64,000 bases of DNA, taken from positions 1,116,001 through 1,180,000 of the forward strand of contig NZ_CP151637.1 of NCBI RefSeq assembly GCF_038397755.1, written 5' to 3'. Below are positions 35,355-44,702 of the stretch, in pieces. The notes under the pieces are model-generated. The model worked only from the letters and a program-made list of their open reading frames with translations, did no database searches and was not told the origin of the DNA. Position numbers and translations under genes: made by a program. Position 1 is the first letter of the stretch, and every line of letters begins with the position of its first letter. The stretch comes from Microbacterium sp. LWH7-1.2 (GTDB lineage: Bacteria; Actinomycetota; Actinomycetes; Actinomycetales; Microbacteriaceae).

Positions 35355-36509
35355 TTACTTGAGGAAGTCGGGGATGTCGAGGTCGTCGTCGCCGAAGGCG
35401 GTGTCGTACGACGACTCGGTCACCGCGCCGACGGGCACCGGAACGGCGGCAGGCGTCTCGACGACATCGCGGTCCTTCGCAGCCTCGTCGGCGGGCGTCA
35501 CCGGCAGCGCGGGGGTCGAGACGACGCGGGCGGCCGTGATCGGCTCGATCCGCGCTTGCGGCTCGCCGCCGTCGAAGCCGGCGGCGATGACGGTGACGCG
35601 CACCTCGTCGCCGAGCGTGTCGTCGATGACGGTACCGAAGATGATGTTCGCCTCGGGGTGCGCGGCCTCCTTGACGAGCTGCGCCGCGTCGTTGATCTCG
35701 AAGATGCCGAGGTTCGAGCCGCCCTGGATCGACAGCAGCACGCCGTGTGCGCCCTCGATGGAGGCTTCGAGCAGAGGCGATTCGACGGCGAGCTCCGCGG
35801 CCTTGATGGCGCGATCCGCTCCCCGCGCCGAGCCGATGCCCATGAGGGCCGACCCCGCTCCCTGCATGACCGACTTGACGTCGGCGAAGTCGAGGTTGAT
35901 GAGACCGGGCGTCGTGATGAGGTCCGTGATGCCCTGCACACCGGCGAGGAGCACCTGGTCGGCCGTGGCGAACGCCTCGATCATCGAGATGCCGCGGTCG
36001 CTGATCTCGAGCAGGCGGTCGTTCGGCACCACGATGAGGGTGTCGACCTCTTCCTTCAGGCGCGCGACGCCCGACTCGGCCTGCTGCTGGCGGCGACGAC
36101 CCTCGAAGGAGAAGGGCTTCGTCACGACACCGATCGTGAGTGCTCCTATCGACTTCGCGATCTTCGCGACCACCGGGGCACCGCCGGTGCCGGTGCCGCC
36201 GCCTTCGCCCGCGGTCACGAAGACCATGTCGGCGCCGCGCAGCGCCTCCTCGATCTCCTCCGCGTGGTCCTCGGCGGCGCGGCGACCCACTTCGGGGTCG
36301 GCGCCCGCGCCGAGCCCGCGTGTCAGCTCGCGTCCCACGTCGAGCTTGACGTCGGCGTCGCTCATGAGCAGCGCCTGGGCATCGGTGTTGATGGCGATGA
36401 ACTCGACGCCTCGCAGGCCGAGCTCGATCATGCGGTTGACCGCGTTCACTCCGCCGCCGCCGACGCCGACCACCTTGATGACGGCGAGGTAGTTCTGGTT
36501 CTGGCTCAT
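35355..36509 (-). CDS. ftsZ: cell division protein FtsZ
   Basis: FtsZ is the tubulin-like GTPase that forms the division ring. The 384 residues include [23 protein letters not shown], the GTP-binding loop [12 protein letters not shown], and the T7-loop region around [11 protein letters not shown]. The variable linker ends in the conserved tail [10 protein letters not shown], the docking site for SepF and FtsW. The ATG at 36509 has GGAGG upstream. The 176-bp upstream region is AT-rich for this genome and holds two palindromes, so ftsZ very likely has its own promoter. Confidence 0.98.
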   Translation of the reverse strand: MSQNQNYLAVIKVVGVGGGGVNAVNRMIELGLRGVEFIAINTDAQALLMSDADVKLDVGRELTRGLGAGADPEVGRRAAEDHAEEIEEALRGADMVFVTAGEGGGTGTGGAPVVAKIAKSIGALTIGVVTKPFSFEGRRRQQQAESGVARLKEEVDTLIVVPNDRLLEISDRGISMIEAFATADQVLLAGVQGITDLITTPGLINLDFADVKSVMQGAGSALMGIGSARGADRAIKAAELAVESPLLEASIEGAHGVLLSIQGGSNLGIFEINDAAQLVKEAAHPEANIIFGTVIDDTLGDEVRVTVIAAGFDGGEPQARIEPITAARVVSTPALPVTPADEAAKDRDVVETPAAVPVPVGAVTESSYDTAFGDDDLDIPDFLK

Positions 36510-36547
36510 GCCGGCCTCCGTAGCCCTGGACCTGTCTAAACCTTCAA

Positions 36548-36587
36548 CCTCTAGTAGAGGTATAAAGAATTGCCCGGTATGCAATTC
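36548..36587 (-). promoter_or_regulatory. two palindromes and promoter-like sequence upstream of ftsZ
   Basis: CCTCTA-G-TAGAGG spans 36548-36560 and GAATTGC-7nt-GCAATTC spans 36567-36587. Between and across them the minus strand reads TTGCAT, about 15 nt, then TATACC, a plausible -35/-10 pair. The second palindrome would cover the spacer, so a regulator bound there could block RNA polymerase. Confidence 0.5.
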
Positions 36588-36685
36588 CTTTGTCACGAAA
36601 GTAGGCGGATGCCGCGCGCGCGCTCGGACCGAGTCGGCGTGTCGCGGCATCTGGTGCCGGAAGTCGCTGCAGGAAGGCGCGGAGG

Positions 36686-37699
36686 TCAGCGGACGACGAC
36701 GGCGTCCGGTGACGAGACGTCATAAGAGAACACGTCAGCGGGCGGGCGGGCGGCCATCGTCGCCTGCAGCACATACGCCTTCTTCGCCGACTCCTCGGCA
36801 CTCCCCCACACCACCTGGGTGTTCGTGCCGCCCAGCTCGAGCGTGACGTCGTCGGGGGTGGAGGCCGTGACCGCCGTCACCTGTGCGCGGATCTCCTCGG
36901 GCAGCGATCGCATGACCCGGCCGGCAGCGGCGAAGGCCTCGGAATCCACGCCGCCGGTGATCGTGAGCAGCGGCGTGCCGGGGCTCGGCGTCGCCGTGGT
37001 CGAGAGGGCGACCCCCGCCGCGTCGACGAGCGTGTAGCCGGCGCGGGTCTCGATGAGGCCGATCGGCGTGCGCTCGACGATCCGCACCACCAGCTCGTGC
37101 GGCGGGCGCGCCTCGAGCGCGTAGGTCTCGATCAGCGGGAATGCGACGAGCTCGGCCTTGACGGCGCTCTCGTCCACGAGCGGCAACGGCGTTCCGAGCT
37201 GCCCCGACAGGGCGTCGGTGATGTCGGCGACGGCGAGCTGCTGCGCGCCCACCACCGTGATCTTCTCCACCCCGAAGAGCGGACTGTACGCGGCGCCGAG
37301 AGTGCCGAGGGCGAGGAGCAGAACGGATGCTGCCGCCCCGAGCCACACCGCACGCCGGCGTCGCTGGCGCACGGTGAAGCGGCGGATCTCGGCGCGCAGC
37401 GCCTTGCGCCGGGCGCGAGCCGCCTTGAACACCTCGCGGAAGCCGACGTCCGCAGCATCCGTCGCCTCGCCCGTCGTCGCCTCCGCGAGCGTCGGCTTCG
37501 CGTCGGCCAGCGGCGTCGGCGGCGCCAGCGGGATGACGGGCGCCGTGGGGCTCTCGTCGAGCGTCGGCTCCTCGGGCTCGCGCTCCGCCGTGCGCGGCGC
37601 GGGTGCATCGACGCGACGGGGGGCGCGCGCCGGCGCGGCCTTCTCCGCCGTGCCGCGCGAGGCGACCGGCGGCTGCGGCAACGGCGACGGGCGGCGCAT
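36686..37699 (-). CDS. ftsQ: cell division protein FtsQ
   Basis: FtsQ is a bitopic divisome protein that connects early and late division proteins. The 337 residues have a long Pro/Glu-rich cytoplasmic part (about 145 residues), one membrane helix ([20 protein letters not shown]), then a POTRA domain beginning [17 protein letters not shown], and the FtsQ beta domain with [19 protein letters not shown]. The cytoplasmic part is longer than in most bacteria but common in actinobacteria. The ATG lies 7 nt after the murC stop. Confidence 0.9.
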   Translation of the reverse strand: MRRPSPLPQPPVASRGTAEKAAPARAPRRVDAPAPRTAEREPEEPTLDESPTAPVIPLAPPTPLADAKPTLAEATTGEATDAADVGFREVFKAARARRKALRAEIRRFTVRQRRRRAVWLGAAASVLLLALGTLGAAYSPLFGVEKITVVGAQQLAVADITDALSGQLGTPLPLVDESAVKAELVAFPLIETYALEARPPHELVVRIVERTPIGLIETRAGYTLVDAAGVALSTTATPSPGTPLLTITGGVDSEAFAAAGRVMRSLPEEIRAQVTAVTASTPDDVTLELGGTNTQVVWGSAEESAKKAYVLQATMAARPPADVFSYDVSSPDAVVVR

Positions 37700-37706
37700 A
37701 CGACCC

Positions 37707-39113
37707 CTACGCTCCGGCGTCCTCGCGGCCGAGGGCCTCGAGCACCTGCGGAATGATGAGGTACACGTTGCCGCAGCCGAGCGTGATGACGTAGTCGCCG
37801 TCTCGGGCGACCGAGGCCGTGTAGTCGGCGGCCTCCTGCCAGTCGGGCACGTAGTGCACGTGCGACGGGTCCGCGAACGCGCCGCTCACGAGCTCTCCCG
37901 TGACACCGGGCACGGGGTCTTCGCGGGCTCCGTACACGTCGAGCATCACCGTATGGTCGGCGTACCGCTCGAGCACCTCGGCGAACTCGCGGTACATCTC
38001 CTGCGTGCGCGAGTAGGTGTGCGGCTGCTGGATCGCGATGAGACGCCCGTCGCCGACGACCGAGCGCGCGGCCGCGAGGGCGGCGGCGACCTCGGTCGGG
38101 TGATGGGCGTAGTCGTCGAAGACGCTCACGCCGCGCTCGACGCCGTGCAGCTCGAAGCGGCGGACGGTGCCGGCGAAGCCCTCGACCGCGCGGACCGCGG
38201 GCTCGAGATCGTGGCCGAGCGTGAGCAGCACGGCGACAGCGCCGGCGGCGTTGATCGCGTTGTGCGCGCCGGGCACCGGCAGCTGCGCGTCGACGGTCAC
38301 GCCGTCGTGCGTGATGCGGAACGAGACGGGGCCGTCGGTCACGATGTCGCTGACCCGCACCGTGGCGCCGTCGGCTTCGCCGAAGGTGACGACGTGAGGG
38401 TGTGTCAGCTGGGCGGTGACGAGCTGCGCGCCCGCATCGTCGGACGAGATGACGACGGCTTCGCGCGCCTCGTTCGCGAACCGGGCGAACGCGGCGTAGA
38501 ACGCGTCGCGCGTGCCCCAGTGGTCGAGGTGGTCGGGGTCGACGTTCGTGATGAGCGCGACCGACGTGTCATAGAGCAGGAACGTGCCGTCCGACTCGTC
38601 GGCCTCGATGACGAACAGGTCGTCCGAGCCGCTGCCGCTGGAGACGCCGAGCTGCGCGATCACGCCTCCGTTGACGAAGGTCGGCTGGACGCCGAGATCC
38701 CGGAGGGCGGTGACGATCATGCCCGTCGACGTGGTCTTGCCGTGCGCGCCGGCGACCGACACGAGGCGGCGGCCGCCGATCAGCCAGTACAGCGCCTGTG
38801 AGCGATGGATGACGTGAAGTCCGCGCTCTTTCGCGAGCACGAACTCGGGGTTCTCGGGCCAGATCGCGCCTGTGTGCACGACGGTGTCGACGTCGTCGGC
38901 GAGGTTCGCGGCGTCGTGCCCGACGTAGACGGTCGCACCGAGCTCAGCGAGTTCGCGCAGCGCCTTGCTGTCGGCGCGATCGGAGCCCGAGACGCGGATC
39001 CCGCGCTCCACGTACATGCGGGCGAGCCCCGACATGCCGGATCCGCCGATTCCGATGAAGTGCGCGGCGGTGATGTCGTCGGGAATGGGAAGACTGAGAT
39101 CGGGTCTGATCAT
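37707..39113 (-). CDS. murC: UDP-N-acetylmuramate-alanine ligase
   Basis: MurC adds the first amino acid of the peptidoglycan stem peptide using ATP. The 468 residues show [16 protein letters not shown] at the UDP-binding start, the ATP loop [14 protein letters not shown], the central [12 protein letters not shown], and [14 protein letters not shown] in the C-terminal domain. Length fits the family. A TAGACT hexamer 10 nt before the ATG suggests an extra promoter inside the dcw cluster, ahead of murC-ftsQ. Confidence 0.97.
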   Translation of the reverse strand: MIRPDLSLPIPDDITAAHFIGIGGSGMSGLARMYVERGIRVSGSDRADSKALRELAELGATVYVGHDAANLADDVDTVVHTGAIWPENPEFVLAKERGLHVIHRSQALYWLIGGRRLVSVAGAHGKTTSTGMIVTALRDLGVQPTFVNGGVIAQLGVSSGSGSDDLFVIEADESDGTFLLYDTSVALITNVDPDHLDHWGTRDAFYAAFARFANEAREAVVISSDDAGAQLVTAQLTHPHVVTFGEADGATVRVSDIVTDGPVSFRITHDGVTVDAQLPVPGAHNAINAAGAVAVLLTLGHDLEPAVRAVEGFAGTVRRFELHGVERGVSVFDDYAHHPTEVAAALAAARSVVGDGRLIAIQQPHTYSRTQEMYREFAEVLERYADHTVMLDVYGAREDPVPGVTGELVSGAFADPSHVHYVPDWQEAADYTASVARDGDYVITLGCGNVYLIIPQVLEALGREDAGA

Positions 39114-39123
39114 GACCGGTCAA

Positions 39124-39129
39124 GTCTAG
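39124..39129 (-). promoter_or_regulatory. -10 element before murC
   Basis: TAGACT on the minus strand, 10 nt before the murC ATG, leaving a leader of about 3 nt. Confidence 0.45.
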
Positions 39130-39188
39130 GTCGGGTCACGGATGCTGCGGCCCCGGCGCGCTGGAGGGCCCGGCTCAGCCCGCTCGCG

Positions 39189-39593
39189 TCACAGCTTGGT
39201 GTTCGTGCACTCGCCGAGCTGCGACATCGACAGCGCCTCGGGGCACTCGTCGAGCCACCACCCCTCGCCGTACGCATCCTTGGTCATGTCGGTGTAGATC
39301 TCCCACCCGCCGCCGGGGAGCACCCGGTAGTACTGCGTGATCGGGTCGCCCTCGACGGTCGGTCGCGTCACTGCGAGCTCTGCGCCGGCGGACGTCGCCT
39401 CCTCGAGGCAGGCGATGTCTCCTGTCGGGACCGCCTCACCCTGATCGAGCTCGACAGTGCCGCACGACGGAAGCTCCTCGCGCTGCAGAAACGCCGTCGG
39501 AGTCGGTCCGCCCTTCGGCTCCCCCGGGCCGACGACGCATCCGCTCAACGCGAGGATGCACAGCGCGGTCAGTGAGGCCGTAATGACGCGCAT
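39189..39593 (-). CDS. small lipoprotein inserted in the dcw cluster
   Basis: The 134-residue protein has a signal peptide and lipobox (LALSGC), so it should be anchored outside the membrane. The mature part has four further cysteines (in LPSCGTV, IACLEEA, LDECPEA and GECTNT) that could form two disulphides, and a TYYRV-like strand (ITQYYRVLPGGGWEIYTDM). I do not recognise a family. The ATG comes one base after the murG stop (TGA-G-ATG), so it is co-translated with murG. A lipoprotein gene at this position is not part of the usual dcw order. Confidence 0.8.
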   Translation of the reverse strand: MRVITASLTALCILALSGCVVGPGEPKGGPTPTAFLQREELPSCGTVELDQGEAVPTGDIACLEEATSAGAELAVTRPTVEGDPITQYYRVLPGGGWEIYTDMTKDAYGEGWWLDECPEALSMSQLGECTNTKL

Positions 39594-39594
39594 C

Positions 39595-40680
39595 TCAGGC
39601 GCGGAGAGCGTCGTCGATCATCGCGACGACGTTCTCCGTACCCGTGCGGGTGCCGACGGATGCTGCGGCCGCCGCCATGGCCGCGCGGCGGGCCTTGTCG
39701 GCCAGGAACGGCACGACCTCGGACCGCACGCGCTCGCCGGTGAACTCAGCATCCGGGATCAGGATCGCCGCGCCCGCGCGGACCGCTGACGAGGCGTTCA
39801 GCGCCTGCTCGCCGTTGCCGACGGCGTACGGCACGTAGGCGGTGGGGATGCCCAGCGCACTGATCTCGCTGACGGTGGCGGAGCCCGCGCGCGAGACGAT
39901 GAAGTCGGCGAGGGCGAAGGCAAGGTCCATCCGATCCACGTACCGGCGGACGACATAGCCGGGCGCGGCGGGGTCGACGAGTTCGGAGCGCTCGCCGGTG
40001 ACGTGCAGCAGCTGCCACCCGGCGTCGACGACGGCGCGCCAGCCCTCGCCGTGTCCCTCGCCGAAGGCGGCGTTGAGTCGCTGGGCGCCGAGCGAGCCGC
40101 CGAACACGAGGAGCACGGGCTTCGCCGGATCGAGGCCGAAGTACGCGGCGGCCTGGTCGCGGAGCGCCTCGCGGTCGAGCGACACGATCTCGCGGCGCAG
40201 CGGCATGCCGACGACCGTCGAGCGCTTCAGCGGGGTCCCCTCGAACGCCACGCCGACGCCCGCCGCGCGACGGGCGCCGAGCACGTTCGCGAGACCCGGG
40301 CGGGCATTCGCCTCGTGCACGACGAACGGCACGTTCTCGCGCCGCGCCGCGACGTACGCGGGAGCCGACGCGTAGCCGCCGAACCCGACGAGGACGTCGA
40401 CGCCGCGCTGGGCGATGTGCGCGCGCACCTGCGAGATCGCGCGGGGGAAACGCGCCGGGAACGCGGCCGCCGCCTTGTTCGGACGGCGCGGGAACGGCAC
40501 CTTGTCGACGAACAGGAGTTCGTAGCCGCGCTCGGGCACGAGCCGCGCCTCGAGCCCCTCGCGAGTGCCGAGCACGAGCACCTCGGCCTCGGGGTCGCGT
40601 GCGCGCAGCGCGTCGGCGACAGCCAGGAGCGGGTTGACGTGTCCGGCGGTGCCGCCGCCGGCGAGAAGATACGTCGTCAC
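39595..40680 (-). CDS. murG: UDP-GlcNAc transferase of lipid II synthesis
   Basis: MurG adds GlcNAc to lipid I at the inner membrane face, giving lipid II. The 361 residues have the GT-B fold with LLAGGGTAGHVNPLLAVADA at the start, VGFGGYASAPAYVAA, LVFGGSLGAQRLN, and SRAGSATVSEISALGIPTAY, all family signatures. The GTG start lies downstream of a 119-bp gap after ftsW that contains a large nested hairpin. Confidence 0.96.
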   Translation of the reverse strand: MTTYLLAGGGTAGHVNPLLAVADALRARDPEAEVLVLGTREGLEARLVPERGYELLFVDKVPFPRRPNKAAAAFPARFPRAISQVRAHIAQRGVDVLVGFGGYASAPAYVAARRENVPFVVHEANARPGLANVLGARRAAGVGVAFEGTPLKRSTVVGMPLRREIVSLDREALRDQAAAYFGLDPAKPVLLVFGGSLGAQRLNAAFGEGHGEGWRAVVDAGWQLLHVTGERSELVDPAAPGYVVRRYVDRMDLAFALADFIVSRAGSATVSEISALGIPTAYVPYAVGNGEQALNASSAVRAGAAILIPDAEFTGERVRSEVVPFLADKARRAAMAAAAASVGTRTGTENVVAMIDDALRA

Positions 40681-40710
40681 TCCCCGAGCCTACCCGGCTC
40701 GGTCCCTCCC

Positions 40711-40783
40711 GGGTTTGGGGCGCGTCGCGGTCGTTCGGGGTGCACGGCGTGCGCCCCGAACGCACGCCGCACGCCCCAAACCC
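40711..40783. repeat. nested inverted repeat between ftsW and murG
   Basis: An outer 12-bp perfect stem (40711-40722 with 40772-40783) encloses an inner stem (40733-40740 with 40754-40761) that continues through GCAC/GTGC (40742-40745 with 40749-40752) to a 3-nt loop. The outer arm reads GGGTTTGGGGCG. There is no T-run on either strand. It fills most of the only sizeable gap in this part of the dcw operon. Confidence 0.75.
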
Positions 40784-40799
40784 CGGCGGCAGCCCGTGG

Positions 40800-42089
40800 T
40801 CAGCGGACGGCGCGGAGCTTCGCGCGCTCGCGCGCGGCGCGGGCCGACGCGATCGCAGCTTCGCGGCGCGCGACGGATGCCGGCAGCGATCGCGCGAACG
40901 CGAGCAGCACGCCGCACGCCAGCAGCACCGACAGCAGCGACGTGCCGCCCTGCGACATGAACGGCAGCGGCACGCCGAGCACCGGGAACACGCGCAGCAC
41001 GACCCCGATGTTGATGAGCGCCTGCCCGACGATCCACACCGTGATCCCGCCGGCCGCGATGCGCACGAACGGGTCGTCGGTCTTGCGGATGACGTGGAAC
41101 GCGCCGACCGCGAAGAGGGCGAACAGCGCCAGCACGACCGCGCAGCCGATGAGACCGAGCTCTTCGCCCACGATGGCGAAGATGTAGTCGTTCGCCGCCG
41201 CGGGGAGCCAGTCGTACTTCTCGCGCGAGTTGCCCAGACCGAGGCCGAAGATCCCTCCGCTCGCGAGTCCCCAGATCCCGTGCAGCGGCTGGTAGCAGTC
41301 GTTGAAGTAGTCGTCGAGGCAATTCGGGTTCAGGAAGCTCATGAACCGACGCATGCGGTCGGGGCTCGTCACGGCGAGGAACGCCACGGCACCCGCCGCC
41401 GCGATCGCGGGCAGGACGAAGATGCGGAGCTTCACGCCCGAGAAGAACAGCGCGCCCAGCACGATGAGCACGAGGATCATCGCGGTGCCGAGGTCGTCGC
41501 CGGCGAGCACCGTCGCGATCGCGAGGCCCGCGACGGGGACGAGCGGGATGAACACGTGCTGCCACTTGGTCAGCAGTGTGCGCTTGCGGAACAGCACGAA
41601 CGCGACCCACAGCGCCAGGCCGAGCTTGAGGAACTCCGACGGCTGCGCCTGGAAGCCGCCGATGATGATCCAGTTGCGGTTTCCGTCGGCGCCGTGGCCG
41701 AGCGGCGTGAAGACGAGGAGCTGGAAGGCGACGCCGAAGATGAGCGCCGGCCACGCGATCTTCTTCCAGAACGTCACCGGCAGGCGGCTCGCGATGAACA
41801 TCAGCGGGATGCCGATCACGGCGAAGACGACCTGCTTGAGCACCATCTCCCACGGCGCCTCGCCGGCGGCGGTCGCCGTCGCGGAGGTCGCCGACAGCAC
41901 CATGACCAGCCCGAAGACGGTCAGCAGCAGCGCGGTCGAGGCGATGAGCAGGAACTCGCTCGGCACGGGTGCGAACACGCGCCCGAGCGAGACGCGGGCG
42001 GCGAGCCCGCGACGTGCCGGCTTGTCAGCCTCGGTCGTCGCCGGGGCGGGGCGCGTCTGGCGGGCCCGAGGCGGCTGCGTCGTGGTCAC
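40800..42089 (-). CDS. ftsW: peptidoglycan glycosyltransferase FtsW
   Basis: FtsW is the SEDS-family polymerase that makes septal glycan strands with FtsI. The 429 residues contain about ten membrane helices, and the motifs LGHGADGNRNWI, QPSEFLKLGLALW, GDDLGTAM, ANDYIFAIVGEELGLIG and GVPLPFMSQGGTSLL. The basic C-terminal tail (AASARAARERAKLR-like) is cytoplasmic. The GTG start lies inside the last 65 bp of murD, in another frame, so the genes overlap. Confidence 0.96.
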   Translation of the reverse strand: MTTTQPPRARQTRPAPATTEADKPARRGLAARVSLGRVFAPVPSEFLLIASTALLLTVFGLVMVLSATSATATAAGEAPWEMVLKQVVFAVIGIPLMFIASRLPVTFWKKIAWPALIFGVAFQLLVFTPLGHGADGNRNWIIIGGFQAQPSEFLKLGLALWVAFVLFRKRTLLTKWQHVFIPLVPVAGLAIATVLAGDDLGTAMILVLIVLGALFFSGVKLRIFVLPAIAAAGAVAFLAVTSPDRMRRFMSFLNPNCLDDYFNDCYQPLHGIWGLASGGIFGLGLGNSREKYDWLPAAANDYIFAIVGEELGLIGCAVVLALFALFAVGAFHVIRKTDDPFVRIAAGGITVWIVGQALINIGVVLRVFPVLGVPLPFMSQGGTSLLSVLLACGVLLAFARSLPASVARREAAIASARAARERAKLRAVR

Positions 42090-43593
42090 CCGGGTCCCCC
42101 GTTCCGATCCGTTCCCTCACCGCTGCAGCGAATCTGCGGCCGCGGTCCGCGTACGACGCGAACTGGTCGAAGGATGCGGCAGCGGGAGCGAGAAGAACCA
42201 CGTCCCCGTCACGCGCCACCCCTGCCGCCAGTTCGACGACCTGCGCCATGACCTCTTCAGTCTCATCGGCGTCCACCTCGAAGACGGGCACCGCCGGCGC
42301 GTGTCGCTCGAACGCGGCCACGACCGCGGTGCGGTCGAGGCCGATGACGATCGCCGCCTTCGCTCCGGCGCCGCGGCCCGAGACGAGGTCTGCGATGTCG
42401 ACCCCCTTGAGGAGCCCGCCGACGACCCAGACGGCTCCCGGGTAGGCCGCGAGCGACGAGGCCGCGGCGTGGGGGTTGGTGGCCTTGGAGTCGTCCACCC
42501 ACGTGACGCCGTCGTGGCGCGCGACGACCTCGATGCGATGCGGGTCGAGGCGGAAGCCGCGCAGCGCGTCGCGGATCGCCGCGGGTGCGACATCCAGCGA
42601 TCGCGCGAGCGCCGACGCCGCCAGGATGTTCGCGACGATGTGCGGCGCCGCCAGTCCGAGGGAGGCGAGCTCCTCGACCGTGGTGAGTTCGAGGGCGCTC
42701 TTGTGCCGGTCCTCGAGGAACGCGCGGTCGACGACGATCCCCTCGACGACACCCAGGTCGCTCGGTCCCGGCACGCCGAGGTCGAAGCCGATGGCGCGGG
42801 CGCCCTCGACGACCTCGGCGTCTTCGACCATCGCCTGGGTGGCGGCATCCGCCTTGTTGTAGACGCAGGCCGCACGCGTGTTGTCGTACACGTGCGCCTT
42901 GGCGGCGCGGTACTCCTCGAACGATCCGTGCCACTCGAGATGGTCGTCGGCGAGGTTGAGGCACACCGCGGCGTAGGGCGACAGCGGGTCGTCCGAGTCC
43001 TGCAGCCCGAGATACCAGAGCTGGTGGCTCGACAGCTCGACCACCAGCGCGTCGAAGCCGGAGGGGTCCCGCACCGCGTCGAGCACCGGCGTGCCGATGT
43101 TGCCGACCGGCGCGGCGCGCAAGCCGCCCGCGACGAGCATGCTGGCCGTGAGACGGGTGGTGGTGGTCTTGCCGTTGGTGCCCGTGATGAGGATCCAGTC
43201 GGCGGGCGTGCCGTCCGCACGCACCACCTTGTCGCGCACGCGCCACGCGAGTTCGACGTCTCCCCACAGCGCGATGCCGTTCTCCCGCGCCCACGAGATG
43301 AGCGGATGCCGCGGCGCGAAGCCCGGCGACGCCACGACGACCTCGGGCGCGAACTCGATGAGCTCGGCGGGCACCGACTCGAGCGATCCCGTCCACAGGC
43401 GTGCGCCGATGACGGGCAGCAGGCGCTCGTACTCCTCGTCTGCCTTCTCGGTCACGACGAGGACGTCGGCGCCGAGCTCGGCGAGCGTGTCGGCGACGGA
43501 GAAGCCGGTGACCGAGAGGCCGAGCACGGCGACCCGCAGACCCTTCCAGTCGGCGTTCCAGCTGGTCAGGGCGCGGAGGCGATCCGGGGTCAT
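42025..43593 (-). CDS. murD: UDP-N-acetylmuramoylalanine-D-glutamate ligase
   Basis: MurD adds D-glutamate to the stem peptide. The 522 residues include RVAVLGLSVTGFSVADTL, VVASPGFAPRHPL, the ATP loop ITGTNGKTTTTRL, VVELSSHQLW and DDSKATNPHAA. The last 40 or so residues (after RRFAAAVRERIG) are a Gly/Asp/Pro-rich extension that overlaps the ftsW start. I chose the ATG at 43593, which overlaps the mraY stop (ATGA); an ATG five codons earlier is possible. Confidence 0.96.
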   Translation of the reverse strand: MTPDRLRALTSWNADWKGLRVAVLGLSVTGFSVADTLAELGADVLVVTEKADEEYERLLPVIGARLWTGSLESVPAELIEFAPEVVVASPGFAPRHPLISWARENGIALWGDVELAWRVRDKVVRADGTPADWILITGTNGKTTTTRLTASMLVAGGLRAAPVGNIGTPVLDAVRDPSGFDALVVELSSHQLWYLGLQDSDDPLSPYAAVCLNLADDHLEWHGSFEEYRAAKAHVYDNTRAACVYNKADAATQAMVEDAEVVEGARAIGFDLGVPGPSDLGVVEGIVVDRAFLEDRHKSALELTTVEELASLGLAAPHIVANILAASALARSLDVAPAAIRDALRGFRLDPHRIEVVARHDGVTWVDDSKATNPHAAASSLAAYPGAVWVVGGLLKGVDIADLVSGRGAGAKAAIVIGLDRTAVVAAFERHAPAVPVFEVDADETEEVMAQVVELAAGVARDGDVVLLAPAAASFDQFASYADRGRRFAAAVRERIGTGDPGDHDAAASGPPDAPRPGDDRG

Positions 43594-44702
43594 GTGCGAG
43601 AGAGCCATTCGACGTAGAAGAATCCGACGCCCGACACCGCGAGGAGGCCGGCGATGATCCACATGCGCACGACGATCGTGACCTCCGACCACCCTCGCAG
43701 CTCGAGGTGGTGGTGGAACGGGCTCATGAGGAACAGGCGTTTGCCGCGCGTGATCTTGAAGTAGAGCCGCTGCAGGATCACCGACCCGGGGCCGATGATG
43801 AAGACGCCGGCGACCAGCACGGCCAGCAGCTCGGTCCGGGTGAGGATCGCCATCGCAGCGATGACGCCGCCGATCGCCATGGACCCGACGTCGCCCATGA
43901 AGACCTTGGCCTTGGGCGCGTTCCACCAGAGGAACCCGACCAGCGCCCCGACGAAGGACGCCGAGACGATCGCCAGATCGAACGGGTCGCGCGTCGGATA
44001 GCAGGCAGCCTTCGCCGCGGCCGAGAGCGCGTCGCCTCCCCAGCACGCCTGGTTGAACTGCCAGAACGCGATGAGGCTGTAGGCACCGACGACGAAGATC
44101 GCCGCTCCCGCGGCCATCCCGTCGAGCCCGTCGGTCACGTTCGTGCTGTTGGAGAACGCGACCCCGATGAACGTCACCCATGCGAGGTAGAGGATCCAGC
44201 CGATGACGAGCCCGAGCGTCATGAACCCCAGGGCCGGAACATCGCGGAAGACCGACACGAACGGCGACGCCGGCGTCTGGTCGAACTGGTTCGGGAAGTT
44301 CAGGGCGACGATGCCGAACGGCACCGTGACTGCGACCTGGCCGGCGACCTTGCGCCAGCCGCTCAGGCCCATGAACTTCTGCTGGCGCACTTTCATGTAG
44401 TCGTCGATGAAGCCGACCGCGCCGAGCCCGACCATCATCCAGATGACGAGCAGACCCGAGATCGTCGGCGGGTTGTTGCCCACGTAGCACCCGACCAGGT
44501 AGCCGACGATCGTGCCGACGATGAAGATGGTGCCGCCCATCGTGGGCGTGCCGCGCTTGGTCTGGTGGTTGGGGTTGCGGATGTCTTCCGGTGTCCGGAT
44601 GACCTGGCCCCAGCCCCATTTGCGGAAGAGCCGCAGGAACACCGGGGTGAGGAAGAGGGTGAATGCCAGCGAGATCGCCGCCGCGGTAAGGAGAGATCTC
44701 AC
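43590..44702 (-). CDS. mraY: phospho-N-acetylmuramoyl-pentapeptide transferase
   Basis: MraY transfers phospho-MurNAc-pentapeptide to undecaprenyl phosphate, forming lipid I. The 370 residues have ten membrane helices and the signatures KRGTPTMGGTIFIVG, GFIDDYMKV, SNSTNVTDGLDGMAAG, FMGDVGSMAIGG and MSPFHHHLE. A loop of about 25 residues with CWGGDAL and CYPTRD is slightly longer than average. The GTG start overlaps the murF stop (GTGA), and the stop overlaps the preferred murD start. Confidence 0.97.
   Translation of the reverse strand: MRSLLTAAAISLAFTLFLTPVFLRLFRKWGWGQVIRTPEDIRNPNHQTKRGTPTMGGTIFIVGTIVGYLVGCYVGNNPPTISGLLVIWMMVGLGAVGFIDDYMKVRQQKFMGLSGWRKVAGQVAVTVPFGIVALNFPNQFDQTPASPFVSVFRDVPALGFMTLGLVIGWILYLAWVTFIGVAFSNSTNVTDGLDGMAAGAAIFVVGAYSLIAFWQFNQACWGGDALSAAAKAACYPTRDPFDLAIVSASFVGALVGFLWWNAPKAKVFMGDVGSMAIGGVIAAMAILTRTELLAVLVAGVFIIGPGSVILQRLYFKITRGKRLFLMSPFHHHLELRGWSEVTIVVRMWIIAGLLAVSGVGFFYVEWLSRT

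Noticed and set aside
40740..42251. A 503-codon plus-strand frame
   Set aside because: Antisense to ftsW, with Asp/Glu/His/Arg-rich noise sequence.
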